Shown: in pieces, positions 45,964-58,700 of the stretch | Layout: every line of letters begins with the position of its first letter | Position numbering within the stretch: the stretch's first letter is position 1 | Source of the DNA: Rosa chinensis | Taxonomy: Eukaryota > Streptophyta > Magnoliopsida > Rosales > Rosaceae | Assembly: GCF_002994745.2 (NCBI RefSeq) | Contig: NC_037093.1 | Coordinates: forward strand, 15,821,555-15,885,554 | DNA length: 64,000 nt | Direction: 5' to 3' | Position numbers and translations under genes: made by a program | Notes under the pieces: model-generated | What the model was told of the DNA's origin: nothing | Seen by the model: only the letters and a program-made list of their open reading frames with translations | The model's database searches: none

Positions 45964-48900
45964 TCATTCAAACACAATCCCATGCATATCGGCTCTTACT
46001 TGGACGTCTTCATCAACAACGAGTAAAGGTTCTAAATTTTGAGGAGCAACTATGTCATCTTTCATAATATTGCCCATATCAAACAAATCTCGTGGTCTTG
46101 TTCTTACTGCAACATGCCAGTCGGGCTGAGTTGGATCCTTGACATAAAATAATTGATTTGCATTCAAGCCGAGGGTATATGTGTCTGGCCCTGGAAGCAA
46201 GTGCTTGAAGTTAACCAATGTAAAACCAAATTCATCAGTTTTTATGCCCCGATTTCTAACCCTTCCATCAACCCAGTCACAGTCAAATAACACCACTCTA
46301 CGCCCACCGTGATATTCTAAATCAATTATGTCTTTCACCACTCCATAATAGTCATTAAGAGCTGCCCTCGGATTATGGTCTCTAGAGGTGGCATAGGTAT
46401 CTGCCACTGCCCTCACAAAAACACCGTCATTTTGTGTGTTCCCTCCGACATCATTTGATTTCACATGGAAACGAAAACCATTCATAATGTATGACAACCA
46501 ACGACCGATCCAATGGTTCGGACCCCTAGCCAATGCTTGCAAGTCTTCATGTATTTCAACCCCATCATCTTTCTGAGACTTAATCTACAAAAGTGTACCA
46601 GACCTTAGGTAGAGACTATAATGTAACGCAAAATAGAACATAGAAATACAAACTATATGTTTTAAAATAAATTGTTCAATAAGACTTTAAATAGTTACCA
46701 TTTAGAATCATGCCAAAAAAATAATGAAACAAAACGTTTTAATGTTAATTTCAGATTAGTAACATTGCTAAATGATGGCAAACAAAATAAAGGAAAGTGT
46801 ATAAAGTAATACATGTGTACTAAACCATCCAGGAAACTCCATATGTGCTCGTGCTTGCGCAGCCTTCGTCGTTTCACGTGGAAGTGGATTATCCATTACT
46901 AGGTTCTCATGTTGGCTACAAACAAATTTTAGTTACTTCTGAGTCCAAAATGCTACATAATTATAATGAATACATTTCATAATGCTTTTTCTAAACTCAT
47001 CAAATACCTGATGTAATCAGCAACCTCTGGACAGCCAAAAAGAACAGCTCGATGTGCCCGTTCCCACTCTAAGTGCTCAAGAACAATAAGTTGTTTACTG
47101 CCAAGTGATCGTCCATGTCCACCAAATATAGACAGACCATGGTGAGTTCCACTGCCAGCTGCATCAGCATTACGACCTGGTCTATTTCTTTTGGTCACAA
47201 CTTCATCACCAAAATACAATGAACAGAACCCAAGTGTTTCCTCAATAATATACGCTACAGCAATGCTGCCCTCGGGTCTATTTCTGTTGCGCACATACTT
47301 TTTCAATGTATGCAAATACCTGCAATACCAATTGCCATATATTTGTTAGTACATTATCAAAGTTTCAACAATACTGAAGTTAATGCAAACACCATTGGAT
47401 TATGAGTAAATGAATTGAAACAAAGTATTTAGCAAACCTTTCAATTGGGTACATCCACCTATATTGGACAGGACCAGCAATCTTTGCTTCTTCAGCAAGG
47501 TGGATCGTGAGGTGTACCATGACATCAAAAAAAGCTGGAGGCATTAACCTTTCTAAATGGCACAATGTCATGGCAATTCGCCCACTCAAATCTTCAAAAT
47601 GTTCTTTACTTCCAACTTTAGTACACAAATTTCTGAAGAATGAGCTAAGCTCTAACAAAACTAGTGTGGCTTCTTTTGGCAGGGAATGGCGAATTGCTAG
47701 GGGAAGTAAGTATTGCATAATAATATGGCAGTCATGACTTTTTGGCCCTATGAGTTTCCTTTCCGCTTTTCTAACACATCTTGCTAGATTAGAAGAAAAC
47801 CCATCTGGAAGCAAAGCAATAGATAATATTTCACAAATCAATGACTTTTCAGCAGGCTTCAACGTGAAAGGCATAGGGTCATACATCAAACGACCTCCTA
47901 CTAATTTTGGGTGGTACTTTGGCTTACAATTGAGTTCCTGCAAGTCTAATCGTGCATTTAGAGAATCCTTGTTTTTCCCATCCATACCCAACAAGGTTCC
48001 TAGAACACTTTCAGTGACATTTTTCTCAATGTGCATTACATCGAGATTGTGTCGCAAGAGGAGGTCCTTCCAATATGGAAGATCATAAAATATGCTTTTC
48101 TTCTTCCAAGGGCCAGCATACTTTTTCTTCCCCTTCCCCCTTTGTCGTTTCAGTCCCTTCTTTATATGTCCCTTGCCATATTCAAACTTCAATCCACGTA
48201 AAGAAGCCAAACAGTCTATACCTGTCATAGGAATTGGTGGTTGTTCTAGCTCAATATTACCGTCAAAGGGTTTCTTAAACATGCGATACTTATGAGCCAT
48301 TGGAAGCCACCGACGATGTCCCAAGTAGCATTCTTTTCGGCCATGTCTTAGCCTAGTGGACTTGGTACCAAATGCACATTGTGGACATGCAAATTTGCCT
48401 TTAGTGCTCTAACCAGATAGCATAGAATATGCTGGTAAGTCGTTGATGGTCCACAATACCACAGCACGCAAGTCAAAAGTTTCCTTTTTGAATGCATCAT
48501 AAGTGGGTATCCCTTGGTTCCACAAAGTTTTCAACTCATCAACTAAAGGTTGAAGGAATACATCTATGTCTTTTCCAGGACCTTTTGGAACAGGTATGAG
48601 CAATGAAAGCATCAAGTAAGGTTGTTTCATACAAAGCCATGGAGGAAGGTTGTACACTGACATCACAACTGGCCACGTGCTATGGGACAAACTCATCATG
48701 CCAAAAGGATTAAATCCATCACTTGCTAACCCAAGACGAACATTACGTGGCTCTGATGCAAAATTTGGATACATTGTGTCAAGATGTTTCCAGGCAGGCG
48801 AGTCGGCAGGATGTCTAAGCACTTCATCATCATGCCTCTCTTCTGAATGCCACACCATATTCTGAGCTGTGTGGCATGACATGTAAAGCCGTTGAAGTCG

Positions 48901-50401
48901 AGGTCCTAATGGAAAATATCGTAATACCTTATTTGCAACTCTAGTACGTCCAGACCGACTCTTGGACTTGTAGCGATTGCTGCCACACACTTTGCACGTT
49001 TCGTCCTTAGCATGATCTTTCCAAAATAACATACAGTCCTTAGGGCATACATCTATCTTTTCATAAGGCAATGCCAAATCTGTTATGAGTTTCTTAGTTT
49101 GGTAGAAACTAGCAGGCAAATTTGCTTCAGGAAACCATACTTTTAACATGTTCAACAAACCTAAGAAAATATTAAAGATTAAACTCAAATGGCAGTAATA
49201 TAAGTCTATAGCAGTAATTAACAGATCAGCAATATTGTACCATGACATCAAAATAGATAATCTTAGCCTCTAATAAACAAATGAGTATACGACATATTAT
49301 ATACTCCAATAAACAAGTTCTATAGTACTCTGATTTATTCAAAGATATCCTTAATTAAACCTTTAATGCTAGCTGATTTATCTGCTTTTCTGGTTCTATA
49401 CAGGTGAGGGCATTATCCATGTGACATTTAATCTGACTTTACATCATAGTGCTTTTCTGGTTCTACACTTGATTCTTTTTATTTATAGAAAACAAAAATG
49501 TCATGATCAGTTTTTGATCCTGTTGATGTTTTGTACAAAGATGTATCCTACATTATCAAAGTTCATTTGTTAAAGTAAATGTGGAGAACTACTCATGCAT
49601 GTTCATTGGTAAAATAAACATGACAAGTTGATCCAGCTAGTATATAATTAAGCTACCTACAGCAAACATATATGACCACACTCCTAATAGTTAAATATGG
49701 TAAACATAATAGGGGGACATACTCGCATACCCATGAAAGTATGTAATAACATAACATAGGCATTTGAAGTCAAGTTACATAGTCAAGACATTGAAAAAAA
49801 TAATAATAAAAAGCAAAAAAAGATATTAAAAAAAAATAGCAAATGGATAATATGCTCAAAACTAAGTGAAAGAATTGAAACACTAACCTGTGAAAGACAC
49901 ATCAGTCCAACAATTTATAGCCTTGAGTTGATACAGCTGCAATATGAAATCAAGTTTTGTCTTTCCACAACCTGGGTATAATTCTGTTTTACCCTCTTCA
50001 ATCAAACGATAGAACTTCTCCGCATCAGGGGTCAAGTTATGAGGACGTGCATCTTCTTCTTCAACATTGTCACCAGGACTGAGACCATGTATACCAAAGG
50101 CATCATGGAGCATAGTAGTTATATCTGCAGCCCCTGTAGGCAGCTCTCCCATGTTACCCATTGGCAACACCTCACCGTGCCACTTCCACCGTGATTGAAG
50201 ATAATCCGGGCACATACCATCTACTTTAAGATGCTCTTCAACCTCTTTTGGTTCTTTCCACCCACAGTTGTAGCATTCAATGCAAGGACACTTGATTTTA
50301 CCTTCAAAACTAGCAACTAATATGGAGTTGTCGATAAACGCTTGCAATCCAGCCATATATTGATCAGTTCTACGATCAAGAAATACCCATTCTTTATCCA
50401 T
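45964..50401 (-). pseudogene. CACTA TNP2-type transposase gene (one TAG)
   Basis: Five exons fit splice sites and one frame: 50401-49888, 49160-47438, 47319-47008, 46915-46813 and 45964-46584 (1091 codons with stop). Exon 1 holds the transposase-associated domain (KEWVFLDRRTDQYMAGLQAF, CPCIECYNC). Exon 2 holds the Transposase_21/TNP2 core: CPKDCMLFWKDH, RYFPLGPRLQRLY, GLASDGFNPFGMMS, STWPVVMSVYNLPPWLCMKQ, then the NLDVMHIEKNVTESVLGTLL segment. DUF4218-like sequence follows (about 47860 to the exon 2 end), and exon 5 is DUF4216 (RVVLFDCDWVDG). It catalyses excision and integration in the nucleus. The only break is TAG at 48411-48409, where the family usually has Trp (LSG-W-ST). Everything else is open, so it is young or rescued by readthrough. 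Confidence 0.88.
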
Positions 50402-50440
50402 GCTAACATAAGAGACCTGCATATACACATAACGTAGCAC

Positions 50441-51566
50441 TAACCATCAACAACAACAACACATGGTAATCATATCACTGGAATTGTAGATTACAAAACA
50501 ACAAAAGTTACATAATACCAACTATCTGATATAAAAGCTAAAAATGCAGCCAGGTCTCTATTTGAATTTCATAGATATGAACTTACAAAAGACACTGCTA
50601 TTACGTTTCAATGAAGCAAGAACAACTTGACATAGTTGAGCTTATCTTTACTTTCATAAGCCTGCAATTTTATTTTAATTTTATTATTATTATTTTTTGT
50701 TCAGAAGAGTATGCCTCAAACATTATTTCAGAAGGAAAACAACCATAAAACTGAAGTAGATAGCACATACTCCAACCAACAACGCAACTTAACAAATGAT
50801 GACTCAGTTTCAGGACAGTCAAAAGGTGCATCCAATTACTAAAGATTTGGAGAGATATGATGGCAAATCATGTGGAAGTGGACTTTGGCATTCTAGGATG
50901 CAACCTTATGAACACAACCAAGTAGCAGATTTCCATTACATTTGATATGTAAACTTCAAACATGACCCATAAAGCAAACACGGATTGAAAAGTAAACTAA
51001 TTAGAGATCTTCAGGTAACTGTAATACTGTTCCAAGTAGGCATAACATCAGATATTCTCATGAAAATCTAGCTTAGCTAATGAGCTAAACCCGGCCGGTC
51101 AACCTCAATGAATCGTGAAAACTCAATGAACAACTCTTTGAATACTCTGATAAAGCTTGTTTCATTCTATAAAAACAAAATTTTGTTTCTATAGCAGAGG
51201 AAAGCAATGGGTATTCTCTAAATCATGAAACAAACTTGAAAACAAGTTAAAATTTGCATAGACTCAATGATTGATGGGGATATAAAGAAGCCATATAATG
51301 TCTAAAACCTCTTTACCATTAAACACCCAACTGCCCAAGAGCTTACCTTTCAATCAGATTGTGAAATTGCGGTGGGATGTCGTCTAAGATTTAGACTTTC
51401 AAATGGATTTCTGAATTCTTCTTCTTTCTGCAATGGAAGAGCTAGAGAGGAAGAGATGAGAAACATCGATCTATGACCACCGAAGAGCAAAGCTTAGATT
51501 TCTATCGTTGATTCCTTTACACTTCTATTATAAAAAATCATGATTGGGACGGACATTTGTAGGAAT
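50441..51566. other. CACTA 5' region upstream of TNP2 gene
   Basis: Non-coding sequence between the TNP2 start and the right subterminal repeats; it presumably contains the element promoter and 5' leader. No TATA box is certain. Confidence 0.5.
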
Positions 51567-51895
51567 TTCGTTCCGGCGCGTGAAATTATTTTCTCCAAAT
51601 CATCTCCCGCGACGGAGATTTAACTTGAGCTGTGGCTAAATCAGCAAACTTTGTTCCGGCGCGTGAAATTGTCTACTCCAACTCATCTCCTGCAACGGAG
51701 ATTTAACATGATCTGTGGCTAAATAATCATAATGCCCATGATATATTGATTTGGGCCTCAGTTGGGGACGGATGCTTTGATATTGGATTTATTTGCCACA
51801 AAATAAACCCATTTGTCCCTATTGACCGTATAGAGGCCACAGAAAGAAGGTCGTGCCCAATAGGGCTGTGCCCATAGGGCATATTTCTAGTAGTG
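51567..51895. repeat. CACTA right subterminal duplication and TIR
   Basis: A ~98-bp unit (CGGCGCGTGAAATT..., ...CGGAGATTTAAC, CTGTGGCTAAAT) is present twice in tandem (about 51575-51655 and 51659-51725), followed by inverted TAGGGC..GCCCATAGGGC words and the TIR ending in TAGTAGTG. Confidence 0.85.
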
Positions 51896-51984
51896 CTTTC
51901 GCTGAATTTCGGACACCGGTCTCCTGAATCTGGTCATCCGCTGCTGCCTACCGGAATTTGCTGAAAATCTCACCAGAAATGTTT

Positions 51985-52310
51985 TTTTGCCCCCAATAGA
52001 CATCTATTGCACCCTAATAGACGTCTATTGGCCCCCAATTAATAGACGTTTATCAGCCATGTATTGTCCCCCAGTAGATGTCTATCAACCATATACTGCC
52101 CCCCAATAGAAGTCTATTGCCCTCCAATAGAACTTTCAATCGCTAAAATGGAAACTAATCTCTCTAGATTTAGACAAATAAAACTTTAATTAAAGAAAAA
52201 GAATGAGAAGATTACATCAATTCAAAAGGTCTATTGGAGGGCACTAGACGTCTATTGGCCCCCAATAGACCTTTAACAAGCCTCTATTGCCCTAATAGAA
52301 CTTTTTTTTT
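51985..52310. repeat. AATAGACGTCTATT palindrome cluster
   Basis: About ten copies of CCCCCAATAGACGTCTATTG or variants occur at 51991-52130 and again at 52229-52305. The word is a perfect palindrome round ACGT, and neighbouring copies sometimes degrade symmetrically. A + strand ORF through part of it (52234-52953) is compositional and not supported. Confidence 0.75.
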
Positions 52311-52617
52311 TCATTCTGGGCTTCTTCCCCCATTTTACCAAAAAAAAAAGAAAAGTGAGACAACAGTGAACAATCACAGTGAACTTGCTATGATAACCTC
52401 ATCAACACCAACACCAACACCACCACCAGCCATGCATTCAGAAGGTCTAGCCCGGCCTCACCGACGGGAGTCCGACTCCTTCAAAAGGTTCAGCTCGGCC
52501 ACGGAGAGTCCGAGCTTCTCGGCAAAGAGGACTGTCGGATTGGCTTCGAACCTGGCCTCAGAGAGCATGACGACGGAGATGGTGGCAGAGCCAGGTGGCC
52601 ATGGGGAGAGAGAGAGA

Positions 52618-52803
52618 GAGAGCCGACGTCGTGGGAAAGTGTCCGGCGAGGAGAACGAAGAGGATGACGCCACAGGACCACGCGTCGGCCTTAGATCTGT
52701 CGCACCCGACTCCGTACAGAACCTCTGGCGTCGTGTACGCCGGCATCCAGCAAGCCGTGTGGAGGAGAGCTCAAGGCTGGTCAGAGGGTCTGAAATCAGA
52801 GAC
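52618..52803 (-). pseudogene. CIPK-type protein kinase fragment
   Basis: The minus strand starts with VSDF (DFG region, Gly lost), then, after a frame change, [13 protein letters not shown] and [20 protein letters not shown] at the activation-loop end and helix F of CBL-interacting (SnRK3) kinases, which act in calcium signalling. The match breaks at a (GA)n tract near 52610-52622. The N-lobe, most of the C-lobe and the NAF domain are missing. It is a small captured or decayed piece. Confidence 0.75.
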
Positions 52804-52863
52804 CATACACGTACGTTTCTGGTGCTTTCGAGGAGGAGGTCGTGTGGTGGATTACTGAGCTTT

Positions 52864-52867
<4 letters not shown>

Positions 52868-52915
<48 letters not shown>
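52868..52915. repeat. (GA)n microsatellite
   Basis: About 24 GA units. Confidence 0.95.
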
Positions 52916-52920
<5 letters not shown>

Positions 52921-53194
52921 AGATCGGGAGGAGTGAGAGAGAGATCAGGGTGAGAGTCTGAGAGAGATTGATGTTGATGGCAGTCATTGTAACTCTTTAA
53001 TTGGTTTGAGAGCGAAATGGTCATTTCATGTTAAATTGTGTATGTGGGAATAAAAATCTGTTACTGGGGTAAATGAGATAATTTTTCCTTATTCTGGTGC
53101 TTTGGGTCAAGGACCCTTTTACTTTTGCGTTAGAATTACGATGTTAAATATATATAGTAATACCATATTAATTCTACATGAATACTTCATCCAA

Positions 53195-53400
53195 AATATA
53201 TATACACACACCATATATATATGTGGTGTGTGTGTATATTATTTGGACTAATTATATATATATATATATATAATCACAAATATATATATATATATATATA
53301 TAAAATTTTGGAAGAATTATATATATAATGAAAAAAAAAAAGCCAAAACAATATATATTTTTTTTAGAAGAAATAAAAAATATATATATATTTTTCCAGC
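53195..53400. repeat. (TA)n/(CA)n microsatellite cluster
   Basis: Several TA runs (53250-53272, 53281-53302, 53381-53392) are mixed with GTGTGT/CACACA. Confidence 0.95.
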
Positions 53401-56300
53401 AGCAAATCTTGGAACCACGATACTTAGGATCATAGCAGCAGGAATCCTGGGATCACATCAGCGGGATTCCTGGGATTATCTCCTTACCGAAAGCCCATTA
53501 CAACAGCCTCTAGCCCAAGCCCGTTGAAACCATCTTCTTCCCCAAACCAGAATGTCGTTCTATCAAAATTGCTGCTACGATTAGTGCTTCACCATTTCTG
53601 GCAAGAACCCAGAATCTATGGAGAAGCTTTCTGATTCATATACCCAGCAATCCTGTTTCAATTTCCAATAGCCCTCAAACTTTGTGATTACAATTCACAA
53701 TAGCAGAAAATAAGGGATTAGAATCCCTCAAAGATCACAGCAGCACATAATCTAGGATTGCCATCGTCCTATACCTACACCACCAACCTTCACCCTTATA
53801 GCCAGAACAAGCTTTCACTCTTTTGGTTTCTTGAGGAAAACAAAAACTGAAAGCTTTAGAATGATCCCACCAAAACTGAGAATACCCCTTCAAAACCCCG
53901 AGTTCTCAGCACGAATCTTCCCCGCCTATCTCCGCTATAAAAAGGGGGTTCACTGCTGTTGGAAACCAGACCACAATGACCCAAAAACATCAATCAAGAG
54001 ATCAAGCTTTATGTCTGAATCCTTAGCCATCAATTCCCCCAGTCAATCTTAACCCAAAACCTAGAAATCATGTCATTGCTGGAGCTCTCTCTCCGCTAAA
54101 CTCCCAAGCATCTAGCTCCCACACCATATCCACCTATAAGTTAACAGCAACAGCCCTAAACTTAAGCCACCACCACTCTATAAATTAAGAGTTATAGTTG
54201 CTATGGAGGAGAGCAACATACAAGCTAACCACTAAACAGCCTAAGCAATTCCCTCATTCTCCCAGAAACCATTTCCAAGTTCAGAAACTCTTCTACCCCC
54301 ATGTGGGTTCAAACTTATCATGCTTGATAGTATAACGATCTTCTCTGCCATGTTTTTTCTCTCCCAAATCCATCCTTAGCCCTCTACCATTCCCAACTTA
54401 TATCCCTTATACCGAATACCTCAATCAATCCACCAATCACTGTCAGAATTTCTTTTTCCGAAACTCATGCTTTTCTAGCTCCCATGCCACACACCTCTTG
54501 CCAAGCTTTTACTAAAGTTGCACACTAATTCACTGCTGTGAACATGGAGAAGAGTTGCTTGGAGGGACAGAACAACACACTTCCTAGGACTTTCAGTCCT
54601 TCGAAGTTTGCTGGGCCTAATCTTCGCTAACTCAGGCAAAAGGGACGAGATTTTAGGCGTGCCGTACAACTCCGACAAAAGTGCCCCTCCATTTGTAAAG
54701 AACTCGTATCTTTCCATTTAGTGAATTAGTTTTCACTAGGGCCTTAGAGAGTTAAGGCCCTGCAGTTGTTTTCTTCATTGAGGTTTTTACTGCGCAAACA
54801 ATTATGGTCTCTTGGTTGTTGTGGTGTTTGTGTTTATCTTTCATTTCTACTTACCATCTACACTGCTGTATTGTGGGATTTATATATGTGTTTCAATCCT
54901 TAGCGTTATCTGTTGGGTTTTTTATAATTAAAGAAAAGTTGTGGTTTCTATGGGAGCAGCCTATTCACCCCCCCTCTAGGCGTGTTTGTTTCATCCTAGT
55001 ATTTTCACTTCGTCACCTCATTCCACCCGCCTTCATCCCTACAATCCCACCTACAACATCTAGAGTCTGGACTTGTGAGGGTCCTTTTTGAATTAAATAG
55101 CAACTAGGCCAAAATCAACCTAATAATCTGATTAATGGGAGGACTTTGTGTGTGATTTAGATAATGAATAGGGCTTGATAGCGTGAAGCATGGTGTGGGA
55201 GCTAGAAACACATTGCGGTGAGAGAATTTGGGGGTTTTTGGATTTGGGTTTCTGGGAACCTGGTTTGAAGGAGAGTTTGGGAAAGAGATTGAGAAGTGGG
55301 TTTATGCTTGAAGGCTTGATTGCTATAGGTGTTTCTAAGTTTTCTAGGTTTTGCTCAATTGTGCTGGATGATCTTTACACTGGCAAAGCTCCCCTTTTAT
55401 AGACTCTATTAGAGAGGCTTTGAAGTTTCAAAACACATGAATTTCTAGGTAAAACAGGATAGTCATCTCTAGACACAAATTCTACCCTAAATTCTGGAAA
55501 GAAGATTCTTTCTTGAGAGATGAAAATATGGGAGAATGCAACGATTGCTACAGCGGTTGACACTTTGCAGTGAAGGGAAACAAGGAGCGAGACAGATTAG
55601 GTGGGTGAGGAGAATTGAAATGTGTAAACTCATCGTTTAAGGAACAAAGACAATACTCTTATCTGGTCACAAGATTTCCGTTTCAAGGATTAACAGTGGG
55701 AATCATTTGTACTTAGAGATTTTGGCTAACTCTGTGTGTATTGGGTTGCGGCAGGAAGAATGTCAGATATTAGATTACTGCGGGGAAGAAAGTGAGTTTA
55801 GAACGAAGAAGAAGAAAAAGGGAAGTTGGGCTTTGGGTTTCAAATGAGAGGTTGGCCCAATTCCCAAGTTCACCATTTCATTCTTGATTTGAGTCATTGG
55901 ATTTGGATTTCAGGCCCAAGACCGAAATCACCAACAACACTAAATCAATAGACGAGCATTGTGTATTTCCGTAACCTTCCACACCACACCCACTTCTACA
56001 AGCCCCAAGAGCGTAGTTGTGGCTTTGGTCCACATGTGTGGCATGACGGTTCAATATGTAATTTTTTGTCGTTCCAAATGTGGTTTGCATTTAATTTCCT
56101 TTTTAGGGTTGAAATGTGCATACAACATGTCTCGTGCTTTTTTGGGTATCAACAGGACTATAACCTACCTACAATCCCACCTCATTATCAGACCTCAGAA
56201 AACCAAAAACCCACATTCAATCTCAATCCTAACTCCTAACCTATCGACATATCTCGATCAAAGAGAATGTATGAATTCTACCCTCATAAAAGGAGGAATT
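53401..56300. other. Unassigned, probably retroelement debris
   Basis: No gene recognised. CTATTCACCCCCCCTCTAGG near 54960 is a word often found near the 5' end of plant copia or gypsy interiors, which hints at decayed LTR sequence upstream (54700-54950), but no second LTR or target duplication was found. Short ORFs (54804-55091, 55959-56456) look accidental. Confidence 0.35.

Positions 56301-56302
<2 letters not shown>

Positions 56303-56342
<40 letters not shown>
56303..56342. repeat. (TA)n microsatellite, left of MITE
   Basis: About 20 TA units following AGGAATTCC. Confidence 0.95.
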
Positions 56343-56346
<4 letters not shown>

Positions 56347-56750
56347 GTCCGTCTCAGGTGCAGACGTCCGTACCGAGCGGACGGTACGGATTTCCTATTT
56401 TCGACCACTTTCCGGCCACATTTTTACATCTTAACCGTTCAGTTTTTAGGTCCTAGTGTATAGATCACCTCTACAAAATTTCAGCCAATTTGGTGATCGT
56501 TAAGGCATCCAAAACAGCAATTTACCATTATAAATACGAACGGTTCCGGTTTGACAGAATCGGTCCGTTCGTGTAAAATGCAGTTTTGGATGCCTTAACT
56601 ATCACCAAATTGGCTGAAATTTTGTAGAGATGATCTATACACTAGGACCTAAAAACTGAACGGTTAAGATGTAAAAATGTGGCCGGAAAGTGGTCGAAAA
56701 CAGGAAATCCGTACCTAAAATTCGGTACGGACGTCCGCACCTGAGAAAAT
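56343..56750. mobile_element. Foldback MITE, ~400 bp
   Basis: Two ~190-bp arms (from CTCAGGTGCAGACGTCCGTA at 56353, and its complement ending in CACCTGAG at 56744) are inverted round a short centre near 56540-56560. The arms also share CGGACGTCCG, TTTCCGGCCAC and TGAACGGTTAAGATG words. It sits between two (TA)n tracts, consistent with insertion at a TA target. No coding capacity. Confidence 0.85.
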
Positions 56751-56751
56751 T

Positions 56752-56753
<2 letters not shown>

Positions 56754-56789
<36 letters not shown>
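56754..56789. repeat. (TA)n microsatellite, right of MITE
   Basis: About 17 TA units following AAATTCC. Confidence 0.95.
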
Positions 56790-56792
<3 letters not shown>

Positions 56793-58700
56793 ACACAACT
56801 AGAACCTAAGCCCAAACCAATGTACCAAAGCCCAACCCCAAGCCCAATTGAATAGGCCTCCAACCCATGTCTCTAAGAGAAACCCTAGGCCATTGACCAA
56901 CCTCCATTAGCCTGTCACCATTTTTGAAGCCGCTACCATGCCATAGTAGACACCCCCAGCAATGCCGTTGAAGACCACCCCACTACCGATTGATGATAAA
57001 GCCATATCCGATTCCAGTACGTTACTGTACCAACAAGCAGCAACAACCACCATCAAGCCTCAGCCGTGTCAGCCAAACCAACAGCCGAGCCTCCGCCACA
57101 TCCGCTAGCCCAGTAACCCGATAACCAACAAATCTGAGATCTGTCCCCGATCTGGTCAGATTGAGACCACATCATGTCATCACCCTCACCTAAGGGTTTC
57201 ACTTTCGAACCCAACAAGCCTTCACCACCTCCACAGCAAATGAACCCGGCGCCAAACAAGGAAACAAAAATAAAAATGATTTGGAACCAGGTTTTGAGAA
57301 AAAGTTGGAGAAGCTAATGACATAGAACCCTACCCTCATCCTTTAGTTGCCCATAAGAGAGCAAACCCCATCTCCTTAGGCCAATATCGAGCCGTCGCCG
57401 GGAAGCCATAACACCCACCTCTCTTGAATGCTAATGTTTTTGTCCAAATCCACATTGGATTAAGACTTTTGTGTAATTACATGACTAAAAGGGACCTTGA
57501 AAATAATTGGACCCTAAACTAAGAAGTGGAAATTGCAGAGAAAAGTAAAACTAAACTTCATTTCAAGCTTGAATGCAAACACTAGGGTATTGACTATATA
57601 GCTTTACTGATAGCATGAAGTACACATGTCATTCCAATAGTGGACTCATTCTAATACATTGATGAACCGAAACGATGTCACTTCATTTGACTAGACTAGT
57701 TCCAAATATGAGCTAGATAGAGTGATTGACAACCCAATAGGAAATAGAGATCCTAACATATATTCCTCCTCCCTCATTCAAAGCTAGCCATCAAGTATCT
57801 AAATATGTACATTTCAAGGGTAGCACACTTCAATGATTCCATACTAAGTAGTAAGAAAATTAATTCAATAACTGCAGCTTCTAGTGTAGCAAGTAGAAAC
57901 AAAGTAGAAAGATGTAGTTCTCCACTAGACATTGCTTTGTGAACCATAGTTGTGTTTTCCCTTCATGACCATAGTCATTGCAAGATGGGGATGTAAAACT
58001 TATCCCACTAACTCCGCGACCTGAGATAATGCTCAGAATGACATATGTAAGTACAAGTTTTGTGCATGTTGTATTGGCATTCTCATACAAAGCACTGAAG
58101 AAGCTTACAAAGTTGATCAAAATTGGTCTAAGAGAAATCTTACAGGTAAATGCATCTCATGTGTCTGCATGTGTATTGGAATTGTAATTTGTGTTGCAAT
58201 CCCTGAGTCTGTCCTGGTTTTTTGGTCATCCTTTTCGGAAAGTATCTTTCTATAATTCAAATATTATTTTGTAAAGATATTTTCCAACTGTTTATTTTGT
58301 ACCATTTATGTGTATTTGTCCTAATTGATTTAGGATCATATTATTCTAATTGGCAATCTTTTAATAAAAGATTTTTCCTATTAGGAGTCAGTTAGGGTAA
58401 AGTACATCATTAATTGAGTAGGATTTGTTTTCCTCCATATATTCTGAAACTTTGCCTTCAAGGTGGTGTGACTTTCATGTAAGATTATTGTGCATCTTGC
58501 TTGTTTAGATGGGGTCTCATATGCGTCCTTGAAACACTTGTTCCTTGTTAAAGTGTTTCATCATTCATTCAATTGCATGGTTCTCTCGAGATCAGTGGAG
58601 AAGTCATTGGTGCAAGAAGAGTGAACATTGAAGAGCGTTCAAGTGAAGAAGGCTGTGAAGTTTCAAAAGAAACATCTCATCTAGTTAGTCTAGTGATTGT
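56790..58700. other. Intergenic, nothing firmly recognised
   Basis: 56810-57420 is C-rich with AACCCTAG and GCCGTCGCCGGG words, as in plant 5' leaders, but every frame is closed. 57430-58700 is AT-rich. A 9-bp stem GAAACACTT/AAGTGTTTC lies near 58530. No gene supported. Confidence 0.4.

Larger units (their letters stand above)
40222..51895 (-). mobile_element. Full-length CACTA (En/Spm) transposon, 11.7 kb
   Basis: Ends are CACTACTAGAAA at 40222 and TTTCTAGTAGTG at 51884-51895, flanked by the 3-bp duplication CTT (40219-40221 and 51896-51898). Subterminal words CTGTGGCTAAA and TTAGCCACAG recur inside both ends, as expected for TNPA-type binding sites. It encodes a TNP2-type transposase (TNPD equivalent) upstream and a Transposase_24-type protein downstream, both on the minus strand, each with one in-frame TAG. 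An additional + strand ORF lies between them. Confidence 0.93.

Noticed and set aside
40222..51895. Possible CRISPR-like or bacterial insertion content
   Set aside because: The repeats here are CACTA TIRs and subterminal words; nothing in the window suggests prokaryotic DNA.
52234..52953. Long + strand ORF of 239 codons
   Set aside because: It runs through the palindrome cluster, the complement of the kinase fragment and a (GA)n tract; the protein is low-complexity and looks accidental.
39874..53120. A larger element enclosing the CACTA transposon, suggested by TTTACCCC-type words on both sides
   Set aside because: The flanking words match only loosely and no target duplication could be placed.
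54740..55000. Copia LTR with interior start near 54960
   Set aside because: The CACCCCCCCTCTAGG word is suggestive, but no primer-binding site, second LTR or target duplication was found, so it is not called as an element.
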